NCBI GenBank assembly: GCA_001302725.1
Contig: LIZU01000007.1
Span: forward strand, 1 to 15,237
Source of the DNA: a candidate division Zixibacteria bacterium DG_27
Lineage (GTDB): Bacteria > Zixibacteria > MSB-5A5 > DG-27
DNA length: 15,237 nucleotides
Reading direction: 5' to 3'
Positions within the stretch are counted from its first letter, which is position 1. Each line of letters opens with the position of its first letter. The position numbers and the translations under genes were made by a program. Below the pieces are notes generated by a model that saw only the letters and a list, made by a program, of their open reading frames with translations, made no database searches and had not been told where the DNA came from. Positions 7,496-14,355 of this stretch are shown here, one piece after another.

Positions 7496-8053
7496 CTAAC
7501 TGAAAACCTCCGCTGAGAAGAGATAGAGCTTTGCCTTTTCGTCCTTATAAGCCGCCGGAGGCAATCCCGCCTTCAGGCAGGTCTGCTCCAGAAAGGTCTC
7601 TCGATCCCAGCCATTTTCGGTGGCCACCTGAGGTAAAAGCAGCCCCGAAAAAGCCCCCAGGGTGAGGTATAAGCCGTGCTTACCGACCTCGATTTCCTCT
7701 AGCTCTCTGACCTCCTTTAGAGGCGAGAGAACCGATATCTCCAGATCCAATTCTGGCAGCTCCTCGGGGGTCACCGGAGGGAAGCGAGGGTCGTCGAAGG
7801 CGGCGGCGGCGGCCATGTCGATAACTGTCTCGTACAGCGGTCTAATCCCCTGGATGTAACCGATGCAACCTCGCAAGCGACCATGTTTGTGCAGGGTGAC
7901 GAATGCTCCCCGCTTCTGCTTTAAGGTCTCGGAGGCGATCTGGTGTCTGGGCAGAGGTGACTCCTCCAGGCGACGCCTGATTGAATCTGACGCCAATCTG
8001 AGGAGGAATTCCCTCTCGCTCTGGCTGAGCTTATACTCTTTCTCCGCCTCCAT
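7496..8053 (-). CDS. amrA: AmmeMemoRadiSam system protein A (AMMECR1 domain)
   Basis: 185 residues, nearly all of it an AMMECR1 domain. The hallmark LRGCIG lies at residues 60-65, preceded by the typical GAFVTLHKHGRLRG lead and followed by AAAAAFDDPRFPPVTPEEL (81-99) and LEISVLSP (104-111). In bacteria and archaea AMMECR1 proteins are often encoded with Memo-like proteins and a radical SAM enzyme. The biochemical role of the set is not established. The conserved cysteine motif suggests a catalytic or cofactor-binding site. The ATG at 8053 lies six bases after the stop of amrB, so the two are almost certainly co-transcribed. No radical SAM gene follows; the next 224 bases contain no convincing gene. 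Confidence 0.93.
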   Translation of the reverse strand: MEAEKEYKLSQSEREFLLRLASDSIRRRLEESPLPRHQIASETLKQKRGAFVTLHKHGRLRGCIGYIQGIRPLYETVIDMAAAAAFDDPRFPPVTPEELPELDLEISVLSPLKEVRELEEIEVGKHGLYLTLGAFSGLLLPQVATENGWDRETFLEQTCLKAGLPPAAYKDEKAKLYLFSAEVFS

Positions 8054-8059
8054 CTTCAG

Positions 8060-8917
8060 CTACTTGTAAATCACCCCGGCCATATATCCCACCACGCTGG
8101 AGTAATCACCGGAAACATGACCGGAGTGAGCATATTTGATGGTCTCACATCGAGTGGCGCCCAACTCCTTTGAAGCCGTCATGGCGGCAACCATGGGGCC
8201 ACCTCCGCAGGCTTCGGCTCTGCCTCGAGCGAGGTCACCAGCCAGAAGCCTGTGATCGAAGCCGTTGAAATCATCAATAACCACCTGGTCCAATCTCTCC
8301 GCGGCCTCGGAGGGATGAAAGTGGGAGAGATCTGAGCTGGCCACAATTAGCGCCCTCTTGCCAGAGGCCACCACCGCAATGCTCTTGCCCAGGGCCTCTG
8401 AGGTGGTCAAATCCTGCTCCCCCATAACGATCGGCACCAGTTTGACGTCGCCCAACACAATCTGCAAAAAGGGGAGTTGAACCTCCAGGGCGTGCTCGCC
8501 CCGACCGTATTCGGAGGAGTGTCCCGCATCGGAGAGTTCCACCACCTTCGACAGCGAGGCCAGCTGCTCCGCCGACTCTACATCTGTCGGAACCTCCCCG
8601 AGGGGAGTCTGGTAGGCTCCGCCATTATACACAGATGCTCCACGGAAATAGGCACTATGGCTGGGAGAGATGACGAAGACAGTATCATAATCCAGCCCCT
8701 CAAGTTCTTTGTAGGCGTGGGCCGCCACCAGTCCAGAGTAAACATATCCCGCATGAGGCGCAATCAGACTTACTAACCTGTCGCCGAACCCCTTTTTGGT
8801 GACCTTGCTGAGAAATCCGGCAATCATCTTGGAGAGCTCAACGGAGTCCGAAGGATAGAAACTCCCAGCAACTGCTGGTTTTCGAATCAGGGATCTGTCG
8901 ATGCTCTTTTTCACCAT
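8060..8917 (-). CDS. amrB: AmmeMemoRadiSam system protein B (Memo family)
   Basis: 285 residues, the normal length for a Memo protein. The start ATG at 8917 follows a GGGGGAG ribosome binding site. Family motifs are in order: KPAVAGSFYP (13-22), APHAGYVYSG (53-62, His55), SPSHS (84-88, His87), RGEHALEVQLPFLQ (139-152), ASSDLSHFH (193-201, Asp196 and His199) and CGGGP (237-241). The His, Asp and Cys positions correspond to the metal-binding site of human MEMO1, and the fold resembles extradiol dioxygenases. Whether the bacterial protein is an oxidase, metallochaperone or something else is unresolved. It is the first gene of a two-gene operon with amrA. A weak candidate promoter (TTGCGA, 16 bases, TAACTT on the minus strand) lies upstream within 8940-8985. 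Confidence 0.94.
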   Translation of the reverse strand: MVKKSIDRSLIRKPAVAGSFYPSDSVELSKMIAGFLSKVTKKGFGDRLVSLIAPHAGYVYSGLVAAHAYKELEGLDYDTVFVISPSHSAYFRGASVYNGGAYQTPLGEVPTDVESAEQLASLSKVVELSDAGHSSEYGRGEHALEVQLPFLQIVLGDVKLVPIVMGEQDLTTSEALGKSIAVVASGKRALIVASSDLSHFHPSEAAERLDQVVIDDFNGFDHRLLAGDLARGRAEACGGGPMVAAMTASKELGATRCETIKYAHSGHVSGDYSSVVGYMAGVIYK

Positions 8918-9428
8918 CTCCCCCTTGGGATGGATACTTCTTTCTCCCTAAGTTAAACCGATTCGGAAATTTCGCAACCCTTTTCTGTTCTCATGCCGTT
9001 GTTCATCCAAAAAAAGGTGATGAGCTCCTTTTCAGTGGAACCTGTGAACCGGGGCTTATCTGAAAGGCTCGGCCCTGACCATTGGTCCGGCTTTGCCACC
9101 ACTCTCGGATCCCGGCGGCACTTCCAGCGAGTTGTTCGAAAAAAATGTAACTTCGGTCGGGCGGCTCCGTTTTATCTGAATGGAGCCTTTAGCGCTGAGG
9201 TTTTGGGTGTCATTGAGGTACCGAGGCCAGGGCTTCTGGCAGACAACACTGGCAGTGCCTCCTGGCCTCAAACTCCCATACAGTCTCGATCTTACTGCTG
9301 AGTGCTGGTGAGCTCCCATCGAACGCCGGATACTGCAAGCACCAGGTTCGCAACTGCCTATCCCGGAATTGAGCTCCCGGGCGAGCAACTGCCTCAGCTA
9401 CCAGATCAACTTCAAAGGAGATGTGGAT
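8918..9428. other. Intergenic region between amrB and the cupin gene
   Basis: About 510 bases with no gene I can support. Short open frames here lack ribosome binding sites and family features. The left end must hold the amrB promoter and the right end the promoter of the plus-strand cupin run, but I see no strong plus-strand sigma70 signal. The one structured element is an 8-bp inverted repeat, GAGGCCAG (9223-9230) against CTGGCCTC (9262-9269), that encloses a smaller CACTG-G-CAGTG hairpin (9247-9257). Confidence 0.5.
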
Positions 9429-9824
9429 ATGATCCCAAGGAGCACTCCGTATTTTATCGCCTTGGCGACAGCGCCAAAGATCACTCAGATGCCGGGGCTT
9501 GAGACGACGGTCCTCACAGGTCTCCACGACGAAAGGATGATGATGGTTCTTAACGCCACCATGCCGGGCCACATGGTGCCGGCTCACTCTCACCCTCACG
9601 AGCAAATCGGGATGGTCTATTCCGGCAAGGCCATATTGCGCATCGGGGAGGAGGAGAGAATTGTTGACAAGGGGGATTTCTATCGCATCCCGGCAGATGT
9701 CCCTCACAGTGACACTTGCATCGGCGGGGAACCGTTTGTGGTGCTGGATATCTTCTGCCCCCCGCGTGAAGATTTCATCGAGAAGGTCAAGCGGAGCTCA
9801 ACTACAGACGAAGCCGCAGAATGA
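9429..9824 (+). CDS. Single-domain cupin protein
   Basis: 131 residues from the ATG at 9429, which has AGGAG eight bases upstream. A GTG six bases earlier is too close to that site. Cupin motif 1 lies at residues 47-66 (GHMVPAHSHPHEQ with His53, His55 and Glu58). Motif 2 lies at 82-95 (GDFYRIPADVPHSD with His93). Together they form the usual two-histidine, glutamate, histidine metal site of a small RmlC-like beta-barrel. Proteins of this size range from metal-dependent isomerases and dioxygenases to ligand sensors, so no reaction is assigned. Its stop codon overlaps the ATG of the following VOC gene (ATGA), which indicates translational coupling. It appears to be the first gene of the enzyme run that continues to about 12858. 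Confidence 0.88.
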   Translation: MIPRSTPYFIALATAPKITQMPGLETTVLTGLHDERMMMVLNATMPGHMVPAHSHPHEQIGMVYSGKAILRIGEEERIVDKGDFYRIPADVPHSDTCIGGEPFVVLDIFCPPREDFIEKVKRSSTTDEAAE

Positions 9825-10262
9825 AGTTCATCCAGACCAAAGAAGACGTGAAGAGTGTGATCAGGAGAATATGGGATGTCACCCTCGCTGCCTCGGACCT
9901 AACCAGAGCCGTGGATTTCTATGAGGACACCCTGGGGTTACAAGAGAAATACAGTTCAACGATTACGCCGGTTTCGATTGCGGAGGCGTGGAGGTTGGGT
10001 TGAATACTTGGAGAATATGAAAAACCGCGCCAGGGAGAGTTTTGCCTCAACTTTCTCGTGGAGGATCTCGATCAGGCTTATCAACCTCTCAAGGATAGGG
10101 AGGTGGTCTTCGCGGATCTACCCAGGGGGACACAATGGGGGAGGAGCATTGCTGTTTTCTGATCCCGATGGTAATATCCTGCAAATGATAGAGGTCGATT
10201 GGGGAGAGTATTTCGCTCGTAGCGCCCACGCTGACAGGATTTTGGATAAGCGGGCATTGTGA
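9821..10262 (+). pseudogene. Glyoxalase/bleomycin-resistance (VOC) protein, frameshifted
   Basis: The ATG at 9821 overlaps the cupin stop. The first frame gives WDVTLAASDLTRAVDFYED and TLGLQEKYSS, a typical VOC start, then stops at 10003. Homologous sequence continues in other frames: DYAGFDCGGVEVGL from 9961, then EYEKPRQGEFCLNFLVEDLD from about 10013, then FSDPDGNILQMIEVDW from about 10160 to a stop at 10262. All four pieces keep VOC family character with no other stop. The breaks can be explained by loss of one G near 9961, gain of one T near 10008 and loss of a TC/CT dinucleotide near 10158. Intact, it would encode about 147 residues. Either the gene decayed very recently or the assembly carries small indel errors. 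VOC proteins include glyoxalases, dioxygenases and antibiotic-binding or thiol-transfer resistance enzymes. The subtype is not clear. Confidence 0.85.
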
Positions 10263-10293
10263 ACCGCAGGTTTTCATAATCTCAAGTGACACC

Positions 10294-11052
10294 TTGTATC
10301 CTGAGAAGCTAACATACGATAAGGGATATGAGAGATCTGCCCACCTGTACGACTTCTTCGACACCAAGAAAAACGTCGAGTTCTTCTGCCATTACGGCTC
10401 ACAAGCCGGAGAAATCATCGACATCGGTGCCGGAACAGGACGCATCGCAATCCCGATGGCGAAGAGGGGAATCAGGGTCTTCTGCGTTGAACCCTCGCCC
10501 GCCATGAGAAGGGAATTTCAGAACAAACTTGCTCCAGACCCCGCGATGTCAAAAAACATGAGACTGTGCGGTGGTGACGCCACCTCTTTTGACCTCGGCC
10601 GGACATTTCCCGCGGCCCTACTTTCCGGGTGCTTCGACCACTTTTTAGACGACAATGAACGATTGTCCGCACTTTGCAACATCAATAGACATCTGGAGCC
10701 GGACGGTAAGTTGGTCTTCGACCTGTTCCTGGGTCTCATGAGGAACGCGCCTTTGTCTCCCGCGGGAGAAGTCACCGTCGGCGACATCGAGTATCGCCGC
10801 TTCCATGGATCGAAAACCCTGCGGGGTCGAAAAATGGAAGTAGTTCTGATCTTCGAAAGACTTCTTCGTGGAGTTGTGGTGGAGAGGATCGAAGAACGCT
10901 CCCAGGTGGGCATAATCGGCAGGAAGGAGGTTCAGAAGCTGCTCAAGGAAAGCGGCTTTGAGATTGAACGAGAGTTCGGCGATTACGATTTCAGTCCTTA
11001 CCGGGAAGGTGATTCTCTGTTGATAATCGAGGCCCAGAAGAGGTCCCAATGA
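10294..11052 (+). CDS. Class I SAM-dependent methyltransferase
   Basis: 252 residues with a Rossmann-type methyltransferase domain. Motif I is IIDIGAGTGRIAIPMA at 41-56. The acidic residue that would bind the adenosyl ribose lies in FCVEPS (63-68). GGDATSFDL (93-101) fits the segment after strand 3, and LSGCFDHFLDD (110-120) with a following LEPDGKLVFDLF (133-144) fits motifs II and III. The C-terminal third is a beta-rich cap of the kind seen in small-molecule methyltransferases. The start is uncertain: I use TTG at 10294, since no ATG or GTG precedes the core domain in frame and no clear ribosome binding site is visible. The stop overlaps the ATG of the next GNAT gene. The substrate is unknown; the setting among acetyltransferases suggests a small molecule. 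Confidence 0.88.
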   Translation: MYPEKLTYDKGYERSAHLYDFFDTKKNVEFFCHYGSQAGEIIDIGAGTGRIAIPMAKRGIRVFCVEPSPAMRREFQNKLAPDPAMSKNMRLCGGDATSFDLGRTFPAALLSGCFDHFLDDNERLSALCNINRHLEPDGKLVFDLFLGLMRNAPLSPAGEVTVGDIEYRRFHGSKTLRGRKMEVVLIFERLLRGVVVERIEERSQVGIIGRKEVQKLLKESGFEIEREFGDYDFSPYREGDSLLIIEAQKRSQ

Positions 11053-11495
11053 TAAGGAAGCTGACGAAGAGAGATCGCAGGAAGTTGATCGGGCTTCTGC
11101 GACAGCTATGGCCTAATCGGAGCCTCGATTCTGAGGGGCTGCATAACGTCATCGAAAAATATGCCGCGGGGAGAGATTATCGGATCTACGGCTATGAAGA
11201 TAGAGCGGGTGTCGTCGGTATCATAACGATGTCGTTCCGATGGTCGCTGTTCTATGAGGGCAAAGTGGCCCTCATAGAGGATTTGGTCGTTGACGAATCC
11301 TCCCGCCGCAGAGGCATTGGTCGCAAGCTGGTGAGATTTGTCGAAGAGCTGATTTCCGGAGATAACACCATCAGGGGAATAGAAGTAAACACCGACCTTC
11401 AGAGAGAGGATGCCCAGACATTCTGGGAGAGCTGCGGATACTCACGATTGGCGTTTCAGTTCAGAAAGAAGAAAAACGATGCCCAGACAGGCTAG
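11049..11495 (+). CDS. GNAT-family N-acetyltransferase (first of three)
   Basis: 148 residues, one GNAT domain. The acetyl-CoA pyrophosphate loop is at residues 79-94, LVVDESSRRRGIGRKL, matching R/Q-x-x-G-x-G/A. It is preceded by strands GVVGIITMSF (54-63) and KVALIEDL (72-79) and followed by IEVNTD (111-116) and the YSRLAFQFRKK end (131-141). The ATG overlaps the methyltransferase stop by four bases (ATGA), so translation is probably coupled. Its last 17 bases overlap the start of the next GNAT gene. The acceptor could be an aminoglycoside-like drug, an amino acid, a polyamine or a peptide N-terminus; nothing in the sequence decides. Confidence 0.9.
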   Translation: MIRKLTKRDRRKLIGLLRQLWPNRSLDSEGLHNVIEKYAAGRDYRIYGYEDRAGVVGIITMSFRWSLFYEGKVALIEDLVVDESSRRRGIGRKLVRFVEELISGDNTIRGIEVNTDLQREDAQTFWESCGYSRLAFQFRKKKNDAQTG

Positions 11496-11982
11496 GTTCG
11501 TTAGCGTCCTTTCAGCGGATCGTTTGAACGATGTCCGACGGCTATTTCTGGAATATGCAGATTCTTTGGGCTTTCATCTATGTTTTCAGGATTTCGACCA
11601 GGAGCTTGAGGAACTCCCAGGGGAATATGCGCCACCGGAGGGGCGTCTCCTCTTGGCTCTCGAGGGGAGACGGATAGCCGGCTGTGTGGCATTAAGAAAG
11701 TCTTCCGAAGGTGTCTGCGAGATGAAGAGGTTGTACGTCAGGCCCGAATTTCGGGGCAGAGGCATCGGCAGAGATCTGGCGGTCAGGGTAATTGAGGCGG
11801 CTCGCAGAATCGGGTATGTGCGGATGCGGTTGGATACGGTCCCCAAGATGAAAGAGGCCATCGCTCTCTATCGCTCCTTAGGTTTTAAGAGCATTGAAGC
11901 TTATCGATACAACCCTGTTGAAGGCTGCATGTTCATGGAGCTGGATCTGCGGGAACCGGATCGACAGTCAACAGCCTCCTGA
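11479..11982 (+). CDS. GNAT-family N-acetyltransferase (second of three)
   Basis: 167 residues from the ATG at 11479, overlapping the preceding gene by 17 bases. An in-frame ATG 69 bases earlier is rejected because it would add residues unlike the family and increase the overlap. The acetyl-CoA loop is LYVRPEFRGRGIGRDLA (85-101). The later elements MRLDTVP (116-122), ALYRSLGF (129-136) and the closing NPVEGCMFMELDL (145-157) are characteristic of a common bacterial single-domain GNAT subgroup. The protein differs clearly from both adjacent GNAT proteins, so the three are not recent tandem duplicates. The substrate is unknown. Confidence 0.9.
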   Translation: MPRQARFVSVLSADRLNDVRRLFLEYADSLGFHLCFQDFDQELEELPGEYAPPEGRLLLALEGRRIAGCVALRKSSEGVCEMKRLYVRPEFRGRGIGRDLAVRVIEAARRIGYVRMRLDTVPKMKEAIALYRSLGFKSIEAYRYNPVEGCMFMELDLREPDRQSTAS

Positions 11983-12027
11983 TCGAATTATGGAGCGATG
12001 CCAGGCCGCGCCAGGTTGAGGGAAAGC

Positions 12028-12858
12028 ATGCTAAGAATCTCCGTCATGACAAGGGACGACACCTCCTTCGCATCCCGACTCGCAGAAGAGGAAAGGTGGG
12101 CACACCGGGAAGCGGATTTTCAAAGATTGCTGAATTTTGAACCCAAAGGATGTTTCATTGCCCGGAAAGATGGAAAACCTACCGGGATGGTGACCACAAC
12201 TTCCTATGGAGACTACGCATTTCTCGGCTGCCTGATTGTAAAGAGGGAAGCGAGAAGACAGGGTGTCGGAAGAGCTCTGATGGAGGCGGCCATCAAGTAT
12301 CTCAGCGGGAGGGGGGTGAGGACAATAGAACTTGACGGACTCTTCCCGGCAGTCGACCTGTATAGAAAGCTGGGCTTTAAGGATAAATATCTCTGTCTGC
12401 TATTCAGGGGAAAAGGGGAGGTGCGCAGGGCGGTCACCACCACTTATGAGCCTCAGATGGCTGAGAGTATAGTCAGGTTTGATGGAGAGATGACCGGATT
12501 GAATCGTGAAAGGGTAGTGAGGAGGTTTCTTGAAGATTTCCAGGATTCGGTCTTCGTCATCGGGGACAACAGAATATCAGCGTACGCGGTGCCGAAACCG
12601 CGGCCCGGCGGTTTTTTCACCGTCGGTCCGTTCATTGCCAGAAACGGGGAGGTTGCGGAGGCTCTCCTTCACGCCATCATGAACAAATACCAAGGCAAGC
12701 CGTTAGCCTTGGGGATTCCGGAGGGGAATCGCCCCGGCGTCGATCTCCCTCTAAAGAATGGGTTTGTCCATCTCCCACCCTCGCTGAGGATGTATCTGGG
12801 GGAGAGGAGAGATTACCACCAGCATGTATACGGGATCATTGCCCCGGAAAAAGGTTAG
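12028..12858 (+). CDS. Two-domain GNAT acetyltransferase (third of three)
   Basis: 276 residues from the ATG at 12028, chosen because GAGGGA lies at good spacing. The ATG at 11998 would add ten basic residues and is also preceded by GGAG, so it stays possible. The N-terminal GNAT domain (about 1-127) has the acetyl-CoA loop CLIVKREARRQGVGRALM (68-85) and LYRKLGFKDKYLCLLF (111-126). The C-terminal half (about 150-270) resembles the second, degenerate GNAT-like domain found in YitH-type two-domain acetyltransferases (FFTVGPFIARNGEVAEALL, 196-214). A 45-base gap separates it from the preceding GNAT gene, the largest in this run so far. Its acceptor substrate is unknown. Confidence 0.87.
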   Translation: MLRISVMTRDDTSFASRLAEEERWAHREADFQRLLNFEPKGCFIARKDGKPTGMVTTTSYGDYAFLGCLIVKREARRQGVGRALMEAAIKYLSGRGVRTIELDGLFPAVDLYRKLGFKDKYLCLLFRGKGEVRRAVTTTYEPQMAESIVRFDGEMTGLNRERVVRRFLEDFQDSVFVIGDNRISAYAVPKPRPGGFFTVGPFIARNGEVAEALLHAIMNKYQGKPLALGIPEGNRPGVDLPLKNGFVHLPPSLRMYLGERRDYHQHVYGIIAPEKG

Positions 12859-12862
12859 CGAC

Positions 12863-12880
12863 ACGTTAACGTATCCGGAT
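12863..12880. promoter_or_regulatory. Adjacent perfect palindromes upstream of the nitroreductase fusion
   Basis: ACGTTAACGT (12863-12872) is followed directly by ATCCGGAT (12873-12880). Both are perfect dyads, in the 93-base gap between the third GNAT gene and the nitroreductase start. They could be a repressor operator or coincidence; neither matches a site I can name. Confidence 0.25.
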
Positions 12881-12951
12881 ATCAGACTATGAAGCGAGCA
12901 AATCAAACAACAGCTACCTCGAATGGGTGGCGACTTCACGGGAGGTAAGTT

Positions 12952-14073
12952 ATGACCAGCCTAACGCCAGGAGGCTACCTGGATCTGAAGCAACTCATCT
13001 TTCTGCTGACGGCCGTCTTTGTCTTGGCAGGCCTCTGTTATTCCATTAGCAGTGCCGGGGGGAGCAGACGGCCCCTTTCAATAAGGGAGACCTTTGATCT
13101 GTACGTGCGATCCGCTCAGAATGCCGATCTGGAAGGCTTATTTAGCACCGTCACCGATAAGGACAAATTCTTCTTCGTTACCGGCGGGGGAAAACTGATC
13201 GACACTCGCCAGGGGTACTACGAATTTCACCAGCGGTGGTTCAACGCCACCGGCTGGGAAATGCCGGTGGAGTTACTGGAGGTTTACGAGGGAGAGGACT
13301 ACGGTTACACCAATGCCATTTTCCACTACCGCGAGGAGATTCCTGAAGGGGGGAGCTACATTCTCGATTCCTACTTCACTCTGATCTTCCACAAGGAAGA
13401 TGGGAAATGGAAAGTGGTTGCTGATATTTGCGCCCCCATCAGCCGGGCCGTCGCTGAAGCCAACCCGGAGATTAGATATGACCTCGACCAGGTCTATCTC
13501 TTCGATACAATAAAACAGCGTCGCACCGTGCGCAAATTCAAACCCACCCCGGTTCCCGAAGAGCACATCATGAAAATCCTGGATGCGGCTCGTTTTGCAC
13601 CCACCGCCGGCAACCAGCAACCCTGGAAGTTTCTGGTGGTCCGGGACCGGGACACGCTCAACCGATTGAAAGGCGAAGCTCTGGGATGGTTTCTGGAATC
13701 TTATGAAAACGAGCGTAAGCCGGACAGAGAACAGCTTGACCGGATGCGAGAGGGAGTCAGAGAATCCCTGGGCGGGGCCCTTTCTGCACCTGTATACGTG
13801 GCAGTCCTGGTCGATTCCGAAGCGAGCTATCCTGACTACGTCATCTACGATGGGACCTTAGCGGCCGGCCATCTTATGATCGCTGCCAGAGCCTTGGGCT
13901 ATGGCACCGGATTTTTTACAACATTTTTCCCTGAGGACAAGGTGAAAAAATTCTTCCATATTCCGGCAGAATACAAGCTGATCTGTTTCACCCCCGTCGG
14001 TGTTCCCGAGAGCTGGCCAGAGATGCCTCCCAAAAAGAGTCTGGAGGAGATCGCAGTCTTTGAGGCGTTCTGA
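12952..14073 (+). CDS. Membrane-anchored NTF2-like/nitroreductase fusion protein
   Basis: 373 residues; the ATG at 12952 has GGAGG seven bases upstream. Residues 14-33 form one hydrophobic segment, an uncleaved anchor or signal peptide. The cysteine at 29 lacks a proper lipobox because Leu precedes it. Residues 43-165 look like an NTF2/SnoaL-type cone domain (ETFDLYVRSAQNADLEGLFS ... YFTLIFHKEDGKWKVVADIC). Residues 182-373 are an FMN-dependent nitroreductase domain: IKQRRTVRKFKPTPVP (187-202), AARFAPTAGNQQPWKFLVV (212-230), TLAAGHLMIAARALGYGTG (302-320) and TPVGVPE (347-353). Nitroreductases reduce nitro groups, quinones or enones, or remove halogens, using NAD(P)H. The segment order is unusual. 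Arg39 and Arg40 after the anchor favour the enzymatic part lying in the cytoplasm by the positive-inside rule, but export cannot be excluded. A 93-base gap and its own strong ribosome binding site suggest it may be expressed separately from the upstream run. Confidence 0.88.
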   Translation: MTSLTPGGYLDLKQLIFLLTAVFVLAGLCYSISSAGGSRRPLSIRETFDLYVRSAQNADLEGLFSTVTDKDKFFFVTGGGKLIDTRQGYYEFHQRWFNATGWEMPVELLEVYEGEDYGYTNAIFHYREEIPEGGSYILDSYFTLIFHKEDGKWKVVADICAPISRAVAEANPEIRYDLDQVYLFDTIKQRRTVRKFKPTPVPEEHIMKILDAARFAPTAGNQQPWKFLVVRDRDTLNRLKGEALGWFLESYENERKPDREQLDRMREGVRESLGGALSAPVYVAVLVDSEASYPDYVIYDGTLAAGHLMIAARALGYGTGFFTTFFPEDKVKKFFHIPAEYKLICFTPVGVPESWPEMPPKKSLEEIAVFEAF

Positions 14074-14355
14074 TTGAATCGCGACCGCAAGGAGTATCAG
14101 AGCGAAAATTGCACCTTTGGAATCCCTGACTACACAAAACACAGGACTTTCAAATCTGCATTTAGCTTGGGATCTTTTGGAGTTGTTCAGGTTCGGCCGA
14201 CTTCACTCTCCAGACTTCTTGGATCTTGAGGTTGAGATCTTAATTGGCTATAGGGGTGCCGGGGGGGAGCTGGAAATCGATCGCTTGTAAGGCAGCCCGA
14301 ATACGTGGCTAAAATGATTGGTGGATTCTGCAACTGTGCGACTGAGCAGCAAGCA

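Noticed and set aside
8993..9301. Plus-strand open frame of 102 codons between amrB and the cupin gene
   Set aside because: No ribosome binding site, no recognisable motif and a composition unlike the neighbouring genes.
9210..9707. Minus-strand open frame of 165 codons
   Set aside because: It lies opposite the cupin gene, which has both cupin motifs and a ribosome binding site. The minus translation is His/Arg-rich without family features.
11409..11489. 12-bp direct repeat GATGCCCAGACA at 11409 and 11478
   Set aside because: Both copies are in coding sequence in the overlapping end and start of two GNAT genes. No mobile-element features accompany them, so this is probably coincidence.
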